Part shown: one piece after another, positions 9,340-17,919 of the stretch
Position numbering within the stretch: the stretch's first letter is position 1
Layout of the letters: each line of letters begins with the position of its first letter
From: Pseudomonas sp. dw_612
GTDB lineage: Bacteria > Pseudomonadota > Gammaproteobacteria > Pseudomonadales > Pseudomonadaceae
Direction: 5' to 3'
Length of the DNA stretch: 64,000 nucleotides
NCBI RefSeq assembly: GCF_018449725.1
Contig: NZ_JAAVVC010000005.1
Coordinates: 124,001-188,000, forward strand
The notes under the pieces: model-generated
Database searches by the model: none
Told to the model about the DNA's origin: nothing
What the model saw: only the letters and a program-made list of their open reading frames with translations
Program-made: the position numbers and the translations under genes

Positions 9340-9942
9340 ATGTGGCAAAGCTATGTAAACGGCCTGTTGGTCGCGGCGGGGCTGATCATGGCGATCGGTA
9401 CGCAGAATGCGTTTGTGCTGGCGCAAAGTCTGCGCCGTGAGCATCACTTGCCGGTGGCGGCGCTGTGCGTCGTTTGCGATGCGCTGCTGGTGGCCGCAGG
9501 CGTGTTCGGTCTGGCGACGGTGCTGGCGCATAATCCGACGCTGCTGGCGGTGGCCCGCTGGGGTGGTGCGGTATTCCTGATTTGGTACGGCAGCCAGGCA
9601 TTACGTCGGGCCTGCTCGAAACAGAGCCTGCAACAAGGCGAAAACCAGACCGTGCGCTCGCTGCGGGCAGTGATGCTCAGTGCCTTGGCGGTAACGCTGC
9701 TGAACCCGCACGTTTATCTGGATACGGTGTTGCTGATCGGTTCCCTCGGCGCACAACAGACCGAGCCGGGCGCCTATGTCGTCGGTGCGGCGAGTGCTTC
9801 GTTGTTGTGGTTTTTCACCCTGGCGCTGGGCGCTGCGTGGCTGGCGCCATGGCTCGCACGGCCAAGCACTTGGCGGATTCTCGACCTGCTGGTAGCGATC
9901 ATGATGTTCACCGTAGCGGCCCAACTCATTATCAGTTCGTGA
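9340..9942 (+). CDS. argO: LysE/ArgO-family amino-acid exporter
   Basis: A 200-residue inner-membrane protein with five to six hydrophobic helices. Diagnostic LysE-family segments are GLIMAIGTQNAFVLAQ in TM1 and TLLNPHVYLDTVLLIG in the middle. ArgO exports arginine and LysE lysine; sequence alone does not settle which. The gene follows the ACT-domain gene with 6 bp between, and argP is divergent, matching the ArgP-controlled exporter circuit. The symbol is by family and context. Confidence 0.85.
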   Translation: MWQSYVNGLLVAAGLIMAIGTQNAFVLAQSLRREHHLPVAALCVVCDALLVAAGVFGLATVLAHNPTLLAVARWGGAVFLIWYGSQALRRACSKQSLQQGENQTVRSLRAVMLSALAVTLLNPHVYLDTVLLIGSLGAQQTEPGAYVVGAASASLLWFFTLALGAAWLAPWLARPSTWRILDLLVAIMMFTVAAQLIISS

Positions 9943-10008
9943 TTTATTCCAAAAGGCTCTGGAACCTCTATTCCACACAGTTGTTGCGTGGTTATGCCGC
10001 ACCCCCGG

Positions 10009-10017
10009 TGCTATGAT
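10009..10017 (+). promoter_or_regulatory. Extended -10 element upstream of sodB
   Basis: TGCTATGAT is a full TGn extension plus a 5/6 -10 hexamer, about 100 bases before the sodB start. The -35 region at normal spacing is poor, which is expected for an extended -10 promoter. Confidence 0.4.
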
Positions 10018-10119
10018 CCGGTTCGATGCGCCGCAAAGAGTACAAACTCCCCGGCGCTTGTCTGGCCGCCCGTGATCGGCCTTGCGCTCACCGCAACTGA
10101 CCTGATTAGGAGAATCACC

Positions 10120-10716
10120 ATGGCTTTCGAATTGCCGCCGCTGCCCTACGCACACGATGCCCTGCAGCCGCACATTTCCAAGGAAACACTGGAATACCAC
10201 CACGACAAGCACCACAACACCTACGTCGTGAACCTGAACAACCTGGTGCCAGGCACCGAGTTCGAAGGCAAGACCCTGGAAGAGATCGTCAAATCTTCCT
10301 CCGGCGGTATCTTCAACAACGCCGCTCAGGTCTGGAACCACACCTTCTACTGGAACTGCCTGGCGCCAAACGCCGGCGGTCAACCTACCGGCGCGCTGGC
10401 TGAAGCCATCAACGCTTCGTTCGGTTCGTTCGACAAGTTCAAAGAAGAATTCAGCAAAACTTCGATCGGCACCTTCGGTTCCGGCTGGGGCTGGCTGGTG
10501 AAAAAAGCTGACGGTTCCCTGGCCCTGGCCAGCACCATCGGCGCCGGCAACCCGCTGACCAACGGCGACACCCCGCTGCTGACCTGCGACGTCTGGGAAC
10601 ACGCTTACTACATCGACTACCGCAACGTTCGTCCGAAGTACGTCGAAGCGTTCTGGAACCTGGTCAATTGGAAATTCGTGGCTGAGCAGTTCGAAGGCAA
10701 AACCTTCACTGCTTAA
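10120..10716 (+). CDS. sodB: Iron superoxide dismutase
   Basis: The 198-residue cytoplasmic enzyme dismutates superoxide to H2O2 and O2. Metal ligands are seen at H27 (LEYHHDK), H74 (WNHTFYW) and the [11 protein letters not shown] block (D and H near 157 and 161). The glutamine in the [10 protein letters not shown] segment (Q70) and the APNAGG motif favour the iron over the manganese form. A strong ribosome site, TAGGAGA, lies 6 bases before ATG 10120. It stands as a single gene with its own terminator, next to bifA, as on the P. aeruginosa map. Confidence 0.97.
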   Translation: MAFELPPLPYAHDALQPHISKETLEYHHDKHHNTYVVNLNNLVPGTEFEGKTLEEIVKSSSGGIFNNAAQVWNHTFYWNCLAPNAGGQPTGALAEAINASFGSFDKFKEEFSKTSIGTFGSGWGWLVKKADGSLALASTIGAGNPLTNGDTPLLTCDVWEHAYYIDYRNVRPKYVEAFWNLVNWKFVAEQFEGKTFTA

Positions 10717-10730
10717 GATCGAAACCAGTC

Positions 10731-10761
10731 AAAAAAACCCGGCTTAGGTCGGGTTTTTTTA
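10731..10761 (+). terminator. Rho-independent terminator of sodB
   Basis: AAAAACCCGGC, a short loop and the pairing GTCGGGTTTTTTT directly follow the sodB stop. Confidence 0.9.
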
Positions 10762-10794
10762 TGGGCGCTGGAAAGTTGTTGTCTGTTCTGACGC

Positions 10795-10888
10795 CTTCGC
10801 GAGCAAGCCCGCTCCCACAGGGATTGGGGGTGCTCATGGATTTTGCGCAAGACACAGATCCAATGTGGGAGCGGGCTTGCTCGCGAAG
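10795..10888. repeat. Two REP sequences in inverted order (tail-to-tail), GTGGGAGCGGGC family
   Basis: Here the CTTCGCGAGCAAGCCCGCTC copy comes first and the GTGGGAGCGGGCTTGCTCGC copy second. The order is the reverse of the 88-bp units, and the spacing differs. Confidence 0.85.
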
Positions 10889-10918
10889 AACGATAACGCG
10901 GTCTAGCTGACGGAACGC

Positions 10919-11167
10919 CTAATCCTGCGGATCGACGATATCCAACGCCCGATTAACCGCCAACTGCGCCAGCATGACGACCTGCGCAATGGCCAGCGCC
11001 GTACTGCGCTGCGAACCGCTCAGGTAGGTGGCGAAATCACTGGCCAGGACATTCGCCGAGGCTAACGACTCACAAGCGTGGGCCAGGAGGGATTCGATGT
11101 TCTTGTCCAGGGAGACATTGAACATGGGGGTGGGTTTGTAGGGTGGGTCTGGGATTAATTTATCCAC
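10919..11167 (-). CDS. Small DUF6124-like hypothetical protein
   Basis: This 82-residue cytoplasmic protein starts with GTG (MDKLIPDPPYKPTPMFNV), preceded by AAGGAGA 5-6 bases upstream. A proline-rich head (PDPPYKP) is followed by two amphipathic helices (about 22-45 and 50-78) rich in alanine. The head and length resemble the DUF6124 small proteins that occur in many copies in fluorescens-group genomes, from memory. Function is unknown. It is a single gene, followed by the tail-to-tail REP pair. Confidence 0.7.
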   Translation of the reverse strand: MDKLIPDPPYKPTPMFNVSLDKNIESLLAHACESLASANVLASDFATYLSGSQRSTALAIAQVVMLAQLAVNRALDIVDPQD

Positions 11168-11498
11168 TTGAATCTCCTTTTGAGGTTCGCGCCATCAATT
11201 CCCGATCTCACTCGAAGAAAGAGGTGGCAGCTATGTGCAGGGTGAGATCACCGGCAAAAGGAACCCGGCCGGACCGAAGTCCGCCCGCACACAGCCGCCA
11301 TAAACGTTGCTTACAGCCTCAAGCTGCCGGCAATTATGGAGGGCCGAGCACTGGTTTCCAATTGCTTAGTCTGGGGATCTCACACCCGGTCGCAGAATTT
11401 TTCCGCGACACCCAAAAGGTTATTGAACCCGCTTCCTACGGGCAACCTGAAAACCTCGTGGGAAGGTTCTGATATTTTCCACCACCATTAAACACCCC

Positions 11499-11600
11499 GT
11501 AGGAGCTGCCGAAAGCTGCGATCTTTTGACGTTGATCTTCAACGGCCCGAATAAAAATCAAGATCAAGATCAAAAGATCGCAGCCTTCGGCAGCTCCTAC
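11499..11600. repeat. REP-type inverted repeat, GTAGGAGCTGCCGAAGGCTG family
   Basis: GTAGGAGCTGCCGAAAGCTG and its complement enclose about 40 bp containing a GATCAA direct repeat. Confidence 0.88.
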
Positions 11601-11710
11601 AGAGCGCAGTACATCCGATAACAATGGGTCGGCTTTCAGGACGCCTTCGCGGGCAAGCCTCGCTCCTACAAAAAGCGGGAGCAGAGCGGCGCGCTTCTCC
11701 CCACTCATTA

Positions 11711-11991
11711 GGCCGAGCGTTAGCTCGCCTGCTTTTGATCTACCCGCCCCTTCGGGAGGCCGAGTGGAGGTTCTGCGTAGTGGGCAGCCCGGCATGGATG
11801 CCGGGCTAGCCGCCCCCGGCCATGGATGGCCGATGGCGGCGGGCCCACGGAGCAGGACCGGAGCGAGGGAACGCCGAGCCCAAGCGAGGGGCCGGACGCC
11901 GGGGCGAGACCTTTTGGTTCCTTTTGGGGCGTTTGCCAAAAGGGACTCGCTGTAAGAGCGAAACCATAAGCCGCCGTTACCGCAGCAACGG
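11711..11991. repeat. Hairpin-chain intergenic element
   Basis: Successive inverted repeats: CGAGC/GCTCG (11714-11727); AGCCCGGCAT/ATGCCGGGCT with a GG loop (11786-11807); GCCGCC..CGGCCAT/ATGGCCG..GGCGGC (11809-11840); two CCTTTTGG copies (11910, 11920) competing for one CCAAAAGG (11936-11943); TCGCT/AGCGA (11947-11961); and CCGTT/AACGG (11974-11991). The sequence resembles a multi-copy intergenic element of fluorescens-group genomes that is often misannotated as small proteins; that recollection is from memory. Confidence 0.65.
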
Positions 11992-12326
11992 ATATGTACA
12001 CAAACACCAAGAGCATGGTCGGCCCAAAGGCCGCCAAGGCCCACCCGCCCAATCGCATTTTCCTACGATGAAACAAGCAAACACCCCCTTGCCCCAACGC
12101 CACAGCGGACTAACATCAACCCAAAGGAAAAATAGTCCCGATCCCCCTCAAGTTGAAGGCCAAAACTACCGACACAGTACAACTAGGACAAATACTCAAA
12201 ACAACAGCATATTGGCCAAGCTGCAGGCAAAATCCCCTGAGCTGAATTGTCCCTTTGACTGCCATCACGGGATTGCCAATACTCATGGCAACTTGATGCT
12301 ACCCGCACGGAACAAGGAATAACCCT

Positions 12327-14378
12327 TTGAAGCTGGAACTCAAGAACAGCTTGTCGGTGAAGTTGCTCCGGGTCGTGCTCCTGTCGGCATTGATCGTCGG
12401 CGTGGTCTTGAGCTGCGCGCAGATCGTTTTCGATGCCTATAAAACACGCCAGGCCGTGGCCGGCGATGCCCAACGCATCCTCGACATGTTCCGTGACCCC
12501 TCGACCCAGGCCGTCTACAGCCTGGACCGGGAAATGGGCATGCAGGTGATCGAAGGCCTGTTCCAGGACGACGCCGTGCGCCAGGCCTCCATCGGCCATC
12601 CGAATGAAGCCATGCTCGCGCAGAAATCCCGCGAGTTGCAGCACTCCAACAGCCGCTGGCTGACCGACCTGATCCTCGGCCAGGAACGCACGTTCACCAC
12701 CCAACTGGTGGGTCGTGGGCCCTACAGCGAGTATTACGGCGACCTGAGCATCACCCTCGACACCGCCACGTATGGCCAGGGCTTCATCGTCAGCTCGGTG
12801 ATCATCTTCATTTCCGGAGTGTTGCGCGCCCTCGCCATGGGCCTGGTGCTGTACCTGGTTTACCACTGGCTGCTGACCAAGCCGCTGTCGCGGATCATCG
12901 AACACCTGACCGAAATCAACCCCGACCGCCCCAGCGAACACAAGATTCCGCAGCTCAAGGGCCACGAAAAGAACGAACTGGGAATCTGGATCAACACCGC
13001 CAACCAGTTGCTCGAATCCATCGAGCGCAACACCCATTTGCGCCACGAAGCAGAAAACAGCCTGCTGCGCATGGCCCAGTACGATTTCCTCACCGGCCTG
13101 CCGAACCGACAGCAATTGCAACAACAACTGGACAAGATCCTGGTGGACGCCGGCAAGTTGCAGCGTCGGGTCGCAGTTCTGGTCGTCGGCCTCGATGATT
13201 TCAAGGGCATCAACGAACAGTTCAGCTACCAGACCGGCGACCAATTGTTGCTGGCCCTGGCCGATCGCCTGCGCGCCCACAGCGGTCGCCTCGGCGCCCT
13301 CGCCCGCCTCGGTGGCGATCAGTTTGCGCTGGTCCAGGCCGACATCGAACAACCTTACGAAGCCGCCGAACTGGCCCAAAGCATTCTCGATGACCTGGAA
13401 GCGGCGTTTGCCCTCGATCATCAGGAAATCCGCCTGCGCGCCACCATCGGCATCACCCTGTTCCCCGAGGACGGTGACAGCACCGAAAAACTGCTGCAAA
13501 AAGCCGAGCAGACCATGACCCTGGCCAAGACTCGTTCGCGCAACCGCTATCAGTTCTACATCGCAAGTGTGGACAGCGAGATGCGCCGACGCCGCGAACT
13601 GGAAAAAGACCTGCGCGACGCCTTGATCCGTGATCAGTTTTACCTCGTCTATCAGCCGCAGATCAGCTACCGCGATCACCGCGTGGTCGGCGTCGAGGCC
13701 TTGATTCGCTGGCAGCACCCCGAACACGGGCTGGTTCCGCCAGACCTGTTTATCCCGCTGGCCGAGCAGAACGGCACCATCATTGCCATCGGCGAGTGGG
13801 TACTGGATCAGGCCTGCAAGCAGTTGCGCGAGTGGCATGACCAGGGTTTCGCCGATTTGCGCATGGCGGTGAACCTGTCCACCGTGCAACTGCACCACGC
13901 CGAATTGCCACGGGTGGTCAACAACCTGCTGCAAATCTACCGCCTGCCGCCCCGCAGCCTGGAGCTGGAAGTCACCGAAACCGGCCTGATGGAAGACATC
14001 AGCACCGCCGCCCAACATTTGCTGAGCCTGCGGCGCTCCGGTGCGCTGATCGCCATCGACGACTTCGGCACCGGCTATTCGTCGCTGAGTTATCTGAAAA
14101 GCCTGCCCCTGGACAAGATCAAGATCGACAAGAGCTTCGTCCAGGACCTGCTCGATGACGACGACGATGCGACCATCGTCCGGGCCATCATCCAACTGGG
14201 CAAGAGTTTGGGCATGCAGGTGATTGCCGAGGGCGTGGAAACCGCCGAGCAAGAGGCCTACATCATTTCCGAGGGCTGCCACGAAGGTCAGGGTTACCAC
14301 TACAGCAAACCACTGCCGGCTCGGGAGTTGAGCGCTTATTTAAAGCAAGCCCAGCGCAGTAACGCAGCCATCCTCTGA
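12327..14378 (+). CDS. bifA: Membrane c-di-GMP phosphodiesterase (degenerate GGDEF, EAL)
   Basis: The 683-residue inner-membrane protein has TM helices near 13-33 and 153-178 around a periplasmic loop, a linker, a degenerate GGDEF domain (about 245-410; the signature reads GGDQF at 329-333, so cyclase activity is unlikely) and an intact EAL domain (E457-A-L, then AIDDFGTGYSSL and IAEGVET). GGDQF and the position after sodB match P. aeruginosa BifA, which degrades c-di-GMP and promotes swarming over biofilm. The start is TTG 12327, with AAGGAA 7 bases upstream. Confidence 0.93.
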   Translation: MKLELKNSLSVKLLRVVLLSALIVGVVLSCAQIVFDAYKTRQAVAGDAQRILDMFRDPSTQAVYSLDREMGMQVIEGLFQDDAVRQASIGHPNEAMLAQKSRELQHSNSRWLTDLILGQERTFTTQLVGRGPYSEYYGDLSITLDTATYGQGFIVSSVIIFISGVLRALAMGLVLYLVYHWLLTKPLSRIIEHLTEINPDRPSEHKIPQLKGHEKNELGIWINTANQLLESIERNTHLRHEAENSLLRMAQYDFLTGLPNRQQLQQQLDKILVDAGKLQRRVAVLVVGLDDFKGINEQFSYQTGDQLLLALADRLRAHSGRLGALARLGGDQFALVQADIEQPYEAAELAQSILDDLEAAFALDHQEIRLRATIGITLFPEDGDSTEKLLQKAEQTMTLAKTRSRNRYQFYIASVDSEMRRRRELEKDLRDALIRDQFYLVYQPQISYRDHRVVGVEALIRWQHPEHGLVPPDLFIPLAEQNGTIIAIGEWVLDQACKQLREWHDQGFADLRMAVNLSTVQLHHAELPRVVNNLLQIYRLPPRSLELEVTETGLMEDISTAAQHLLSLRRSGALIAIDDFGTGYSSLSYLKSLPLDKIKIDKSFVQDLLDDDDDATIVRAIIQLGKSLGMQVIAEGVETAEQEAYIISEGCHEGQGYHYSKPLPARELSAYLKQAQRSNAAIL

Positions 14379-14390
14379 TACAGGAGCTAT

Positions 14391-14521
14391 GTAGCAGCTG
14401 GCGAAGCCTGCGTTCGGCTGCGCAGCAGTCGTAAAATCATGTACCTCGGTGTGTCAGGCAGACCGCACGGCCTGAATTTGCGACGGCTTCGCCGCCGAAC
14501 GCAGGCTGCGCCAGCTGCTAC
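14391..14521. repeat. 131-bp inverted-repeat element, GTAGCAGCTGGCGAAGCC family
   Basis: The arms run from GTAGCAGCTGGCGAAGCC to the complement, with the centre containing GGTGTGTCAGGCAGACCGC. A GGGCTGCGATCTTTTGATCT fragment of the other REP family follows directly (14524-14543). Confidence 0.88.
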
Positions 14522-14592
14522 AGGGCTGCGATCTTTTGATCTGCGGCACCACAACCGCTAAATACGAAATATTTCCAAGCACAACCCTTTAC

Positions 14593-14619
14593 ACATAATG
14601 CGAAAGATTTGCATTATGT
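14593..14619 (+). promoter_or_regulatory. Fur-box-like palindrome upstream of the imelysin operon
   Basis: ACATAATGC, nine bases, then GCATTATGT form a perfect 9-bp inverted repeat. The central 19-mer AATGCGAAAGATTTGCATT has the 9-1-9 layout of a Fur box with 7 of 9 positions symmetric. It ends 57 bases before the first ATG. The assignment to Fur is inference. Confidence 0.55.
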
Positions 14620-14676
14620 CGCAGTTTTGCGCGCCCACAGCGCCATTCCACCCCCTATCGAAGCAGGATGTTCGCC

Positions 14677-16029
14677 ATGATTCGTATGCCTCTGGCTACC
14701 GCCAGTCTGTTGGCCATCGCTATTTCCCTCGCCGGTTGCGGCGAAGGCAAAGACAAGACCGCCGCTGCGCCAACGCCTGCGCCGGCCGCCAGCACCACTG
14801 CTGCGGCCCCGGCTGCTGCGCCAGCCGCCGCCGGCAAAGTCGACGAAGCCGCCGCCAAAGCCGTGGTCGCGCATTACGCCGACATGGTCTTCGCCGTTTA
14901 CAGCGATGCCGAATCTACCGCGAAGACCCTGCAAACTGCCGTCGATGCCTTCCTCGCCAAGCCGAACGCCGACACCCTGAAAGCCGCCAAGGCTGCCTGG
15001 GTCGCTGCTCGCGTTCCTTACCTGCAGAGCGAAGTGTTCCGCTTCGGCAACACCATCATCGACGACTGGGAAGGTCAGGTGAACGCCTGGCCACTGGACG
15101 AAGGCCTGATCGACTACGTCGACAAGTCCTACGAACACGCACTGGGTAACCCGGGCGCCACCGCCAACATCATCGCCAACACCGAAGTCCAGGTCGGCGA
15201 AGACAAGGTCGATGTCAAAGACATCACCCCGGAAAAACTCGCCAGCCTGAACGAGCTGGGCGGTGCCGAAGCCAACGTCGCCACCGGCTACCACGCCATC
15301 GAATTCCTGCTGTGGGGCCAGGACCTGAACGGCACCGGCCCTGGCGCCGGCAACCGTCCTGCTTCCGACTACCTGGAAGGCAAAGGCGCGACTGGCGGTC
15401 ACAACGATCGTCGCCGCGCTTACCTGAAGTCCGTGACCCAACTGCTGGTCAGCGACCTGGAAGAAATGGTCGGTAACTGGAAGCCGAACGTGGCCGACAA
15501 CTACCGCGCCACCCTGGAAGCCGAGCCGGCCGAAACCGGCCTGCGCAAAATGCTGTTCGGCATGGGCAGTCTGTCCCTGGGCGAACTGGCGGGCGAGCGC
15601 ATGAAGGTTTCCCTGGAAGCCAACTCCCCGGAAGACGAACAGGATTGCTTCAGCGACAACACCCACAACTCGCACTTCTACGATGCCAAAGGCGTGCGTA
15701 ACGTGTACCTGGGCGAATACACCCGTGTCGACGGCACCAAAATGACCGGCGCAAGCCTGTCGTCCCTGGTGGCCAAGGCCGACCCGGCTGCCGACACCGC
15801 CCTGAAAGCCGACCTGGCCGCGACCGAAGCCAAGATCCAGGTCATGGTCGATCACGCCAACAAGGGTGAGCACTACGACCAATTGATCGCCGCTGGCAAC
15901 ACCGCAGGCAACCAGATCGTCCGTGACGCCATCGCGTCGCTGGTCAAGCAGACCGGCTCGATCGAACAAGCCGCTGGCAAACTGGGCATCAGCGACCTGA
16001 ACCCGGACAACGCTGATCACGAATTCTGA
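14677..16029 (+). CDS. icmP: Imelysin-family lipoprotein, peptidase M75 / IrpA type
   Basis: The 450-residue protein has a lipoprotein signal (LAISLAGC-type lipobox, C21), an Ala/Pro-rich linker (30-53) and an imelysin domain with the family motif GYHAIEFLLWG (G204, H206, E209), which resembles the EfeO metal-binding motif. P. aeruginosa IcmP (insulin-cleaving metalloproteinase) and cyanobacterial IrpA are relatives; a periplasmic iron role is the current view, and protease activity in this group is doubtful. ATG 14677 has an AGG 9 bases upstream. First gene of a four-gene cluster, though a terminator and two REP units lie after it. Confidence 0.88.
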   Translation: MIRMPLATASLLAIAISLAGCGEGKDKTAAAPTPAPAASTTAAAPAAAPAAAGKVDEAAAKAVVAHYADMVFAVYSDAESTAKTLQTAVDAFLAKPNADTLKAAKAAWVAARVPYLQSEVFRFGNTIIDDWEGQVNAWPLDEGLIDYVDKSYEHALGNPGATANIIANTEVQVGEDKVDVKDITPEKLASLNELGGAEANVATGYHAIEFLLWGQDLNGTGPGAGNRPASDYLEGKGATGGHNDRRRAYLKSVTQLLVSDLEEMVGNWKPNVADNYRATLEAEPAETGLRKMLFGMGSLSLGELAGERMKVSLEANSPEDEQDCFSDNTHNSHFYDAKGVRNVYLGEYTRVDGTKMTGASLSSLVAKADPAADTALKADLAATEAKIQVMVDHANKGEHYDQLIAAGNTAGNQIVRDAIASLVKQTGSIEQAAGKLGISDLNPDNADHEF

Positions 16030-16054
16030 TCAACGCTGGCTGAGTGACTGAATC

Positions 16055-16079
16055 AGGCGACCTTCCGGTCGCCTTTTTC
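16055..16079 (+). terminator. Rho-independent terminator after the first imelysin gene
   Basis: AGGCGACC, TTCC loop, GGTCGCCTTTTTC. Confidence 0.85.
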
Positions 16080-16099
16080 ATGCCCTGAACACAATCCCT

Positions 16100-16187
16100 G
16101 TGGGAGCGGGCTTGCTCGCGAAGACGGCATCACATCCAACATTTTTGGTGACTGATACACCGCTTTCGCGAGCAAGCTCGCTCCCAC
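16100..16187. repeat. 88-bp REP doublet, GTGGGAGCGGGC family
   Basis: The first of two adjacent 88-bp units in the 433-bp gap between the first imelysin gene and the di-heme gene. Confidence 0.9.
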
Positions 16188-16234
16188 AGGGGATTGATGG
16201 CGGGCACAAAATCGGGCATCACACCGAGCAAATT

Positions 16235-16322
16235 GTGGGAGCGGGCTTGATCGCGAAAACGTCCTCACATCCAACATTGCTGGCGACTGACACACCGCTT
16301 TCGCGAACAAGCCCGCTCCCAC
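16235..16322. repeat. 88-bp REP doublet, GTGGGAGCGGGC family, second of a tandem pair
   Basis: It is separated from the previous unit by 47 bp. It shares CACATCCAACATT with that copy, so the pair probably arose by duplication. About 140 bp of unremarkable leader follow before the di-heme gene. Confidence 0.9.
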
Positions 16323-16462
16323 ATTGGATTGCATTCCCACAGGGGCATTATGGTGTGTAGATAAAACTGTCCCACATCAACCAAACGATAATTCCTCTTA
16401 TTCAATTTCCCCTGCCCTGTTAGACTTTGCGCCCTTGTTTTGCTCGTCTTTCAGGAAACCTG

Positions 16463-17890
16463 ATGCCGTCATTGCCTCTTCGTTGGTGCACCCTGTTCAT
16501 GGCCCTGGGCCTGAGTGCCTGCGATGACGTCCCGCGTTTTACCAAGGCCGAGCCCGGTGAAGCGCGGTCCGGTGGCAGCGCGACGGTGCGCAAGACCGAT
16601 CAGAACGCGTTTTCCCTGCCCTCCGCCAATCTGCCGCCGTCACGGCGGGTGGATTTCAGTGTCGGCAACAGTTTCTTCCGCAGCCCTTGGGTGATCGCCC
16701 CGTCGACCACCACCGCCCGGGATGGCCTCGGCCCCTTGCTCAACACCAACGCCTGCCAGAACTGCCACATCAAGGACGGTCGCGGTCATCCGCCGACGCC
16801 GGACGCCAATAATGCGGTGTCGATGCTGGTACGCCTGTCGATCCCCGATGCGCCGGCCTATGCCAAGGTCATCGAGCACATCGGCGTGGTCCCGGAACCA
16901 GTCTACGGCGGCCAGTTGCAGGACATGTCAGTGCCCGGCGTCGCGCCGGAAGGCAAGGTGCGGGTCGACTACACGCCGGTGCCGATTCGCTTCAAGGACG
17001 GCACTGAAGTCGAGCTGCGCAAACCGACCTTACAGATCACCCAACTGGGCTACGGTCCGATGCACCCGGACACACGATTTTCGGCGCGGGTTGCACCGCC
17101 GATGATCGGCCTGGGCCTGCTCGAAGCGATCCCCGACGCAGCGATCCTGGCCAATGCCGAGGCCCAGGCCAAAGAAAAGAACGGCATCGCCGGACGCCCG
17201 AACCAGGTCTGGGATGACGCCCAACAGAAAACCGTCCTCGGCCGCTTTGGCTGGAAGGCCGGGCAGCCCAACCTCAATCAACAGAATGTTCACGCGTTCT
17301 CGGGGGACATGGGCCTGACCACCAGCCTGCGGCCCTTCGATGACTGCACCGAGGCGCAAACCGCCTGCAAGCAAGCGCCCAACGGCAATGGCCCCAATGG
17401 CGAGCCGGAAGTCAGCGACAACATTCTGCGTCTGGTGCTGTTCTACAGCCGTAATCTCGCCGTGCCCGCTCGCCGCGACATAAACGCGCCGCAAGTGCTG
17501 GCGGGCAAGAATCTGTTTTTCCAGGCGGGATGCCAGTCCTGCCACACGCCGAAATACACCACCACCGCCAACGCCGCCGAACCTGAACTGGCCAATCAAG
17601 TGATTCGACCCTACAGCGATCTGCTGCTGCACGACATGGGTGACGGCCTGGCGGATAACCGTACGGAATTCCAGGCCAGTGGCCGCGACTGGCGCACCCC
17701 ACCGTTGTGGGGCATTGGCTTGACGCAAGCGGTCAGCGGCCACACCCAGTTTTTGCACGATGGCCGCGCGCGCAACCTGCTTGAAGCCGTGCTCTGGCAT
17801 GGCGGCGAAGCGAACGCGGCACAGCAACAGGTTTTGTCTTTCAATGCCGAGCAGCGCGCTGCGTTGCTGGCGTTTTTGAATTCTCTCTAA
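16463..17890 (+). CDS. Di-heme oxidoreductase lipoprotein (DHOR family, COG3488)
   Basis: The 475-residue protein has a lipoprotein signal (LGLSAC, C20) and two c-type heme sites, NACQNCH (C98, C101, H102) and AGCQSCH (C357, C360, H361), typical of the di-heme 'thiol oxidoreductase' family related to MauG-like peroxidases. It is anchored in the periplasm and needs the Ccm system for heme attachment. ATG 16463 has AGGAA 5-6 bases upstream. It lies between two imelysin genes, a conserved association, so a redox step in metal uptake is plausible but unproven. Confidence 0.85.
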   Translation: MPSLPLRWCTLFMALGLSACDDVPRFTKAEPGEARSGGSATVRKTDQNAFSLPSANLPPSRRVDFSVGNSFFRSPWVIAPSTTTARDGLGPLLNTNACQNCHIKDGRGHPPTPDANNAVSMLVRLSIPDAPAYAKVIEHIGVVPEPVYGGQLQDMSVPGVAPEGKVRVDYTPVPIRFKDGTEVELRKPTLQITQLGYGPMHPDTRFSARVAPPMIGLGLLEAIPDAAILANAEAQAKEKNGIAGRPNQVWDDAQQKTVLGRFGWKAGQPNLNQQNVHAFSGDMGLTTSLRPFDDCTEAQTACKQAPNGNGPNGEPEVSDNILRLVLFYSRNLAVPARRDINAPQVLAGKNLFFQAGCQSCHTPKYTTTANAAEPELANQVIRPYSDLLLHDMGDGLADNRTEFQASGRDWRTPPLWGIGLTQAVSGHTQFLHDGRARNLLEAVLWHGGEANAAQQQVLSFNAEQRAALLAFLNSL

Positions 17891-17919
17891 GCGCTTTATA
17901 AAAGAATCGGGAGCCCGAC

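Larger units (their letters stand above)
11168..12326. other. Long non-coding stretch: REP elements, hairpin chain, bifA leader
   Basis: No convincing gene is present. The region holds a REP-type inverted repeat (11499-11600), a half REP of the other family (about 11642-11669), a chain of hairpins (about 11711-11991) and about 300 bp of AC-rich leader before bifA. Open frames here have poor composition and no ribosome sites. Confidence 0.7.

Noticed and set aside
11822..12322. 166-codon frame across the hairpin-chain element
   Set aside because: It runs through inverted repeats, has no ribosome site and has low-complexity Arg/Pro composition; I treat it as a spurious product of a repeat element.
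12183..14300. Long open frame of 705 codons on the minus strand
   Set aside because: It is the antisense shadow of bifA, whose forward frame has full domain matches; the reverse frame has no recognisable domain and no ribosome site.
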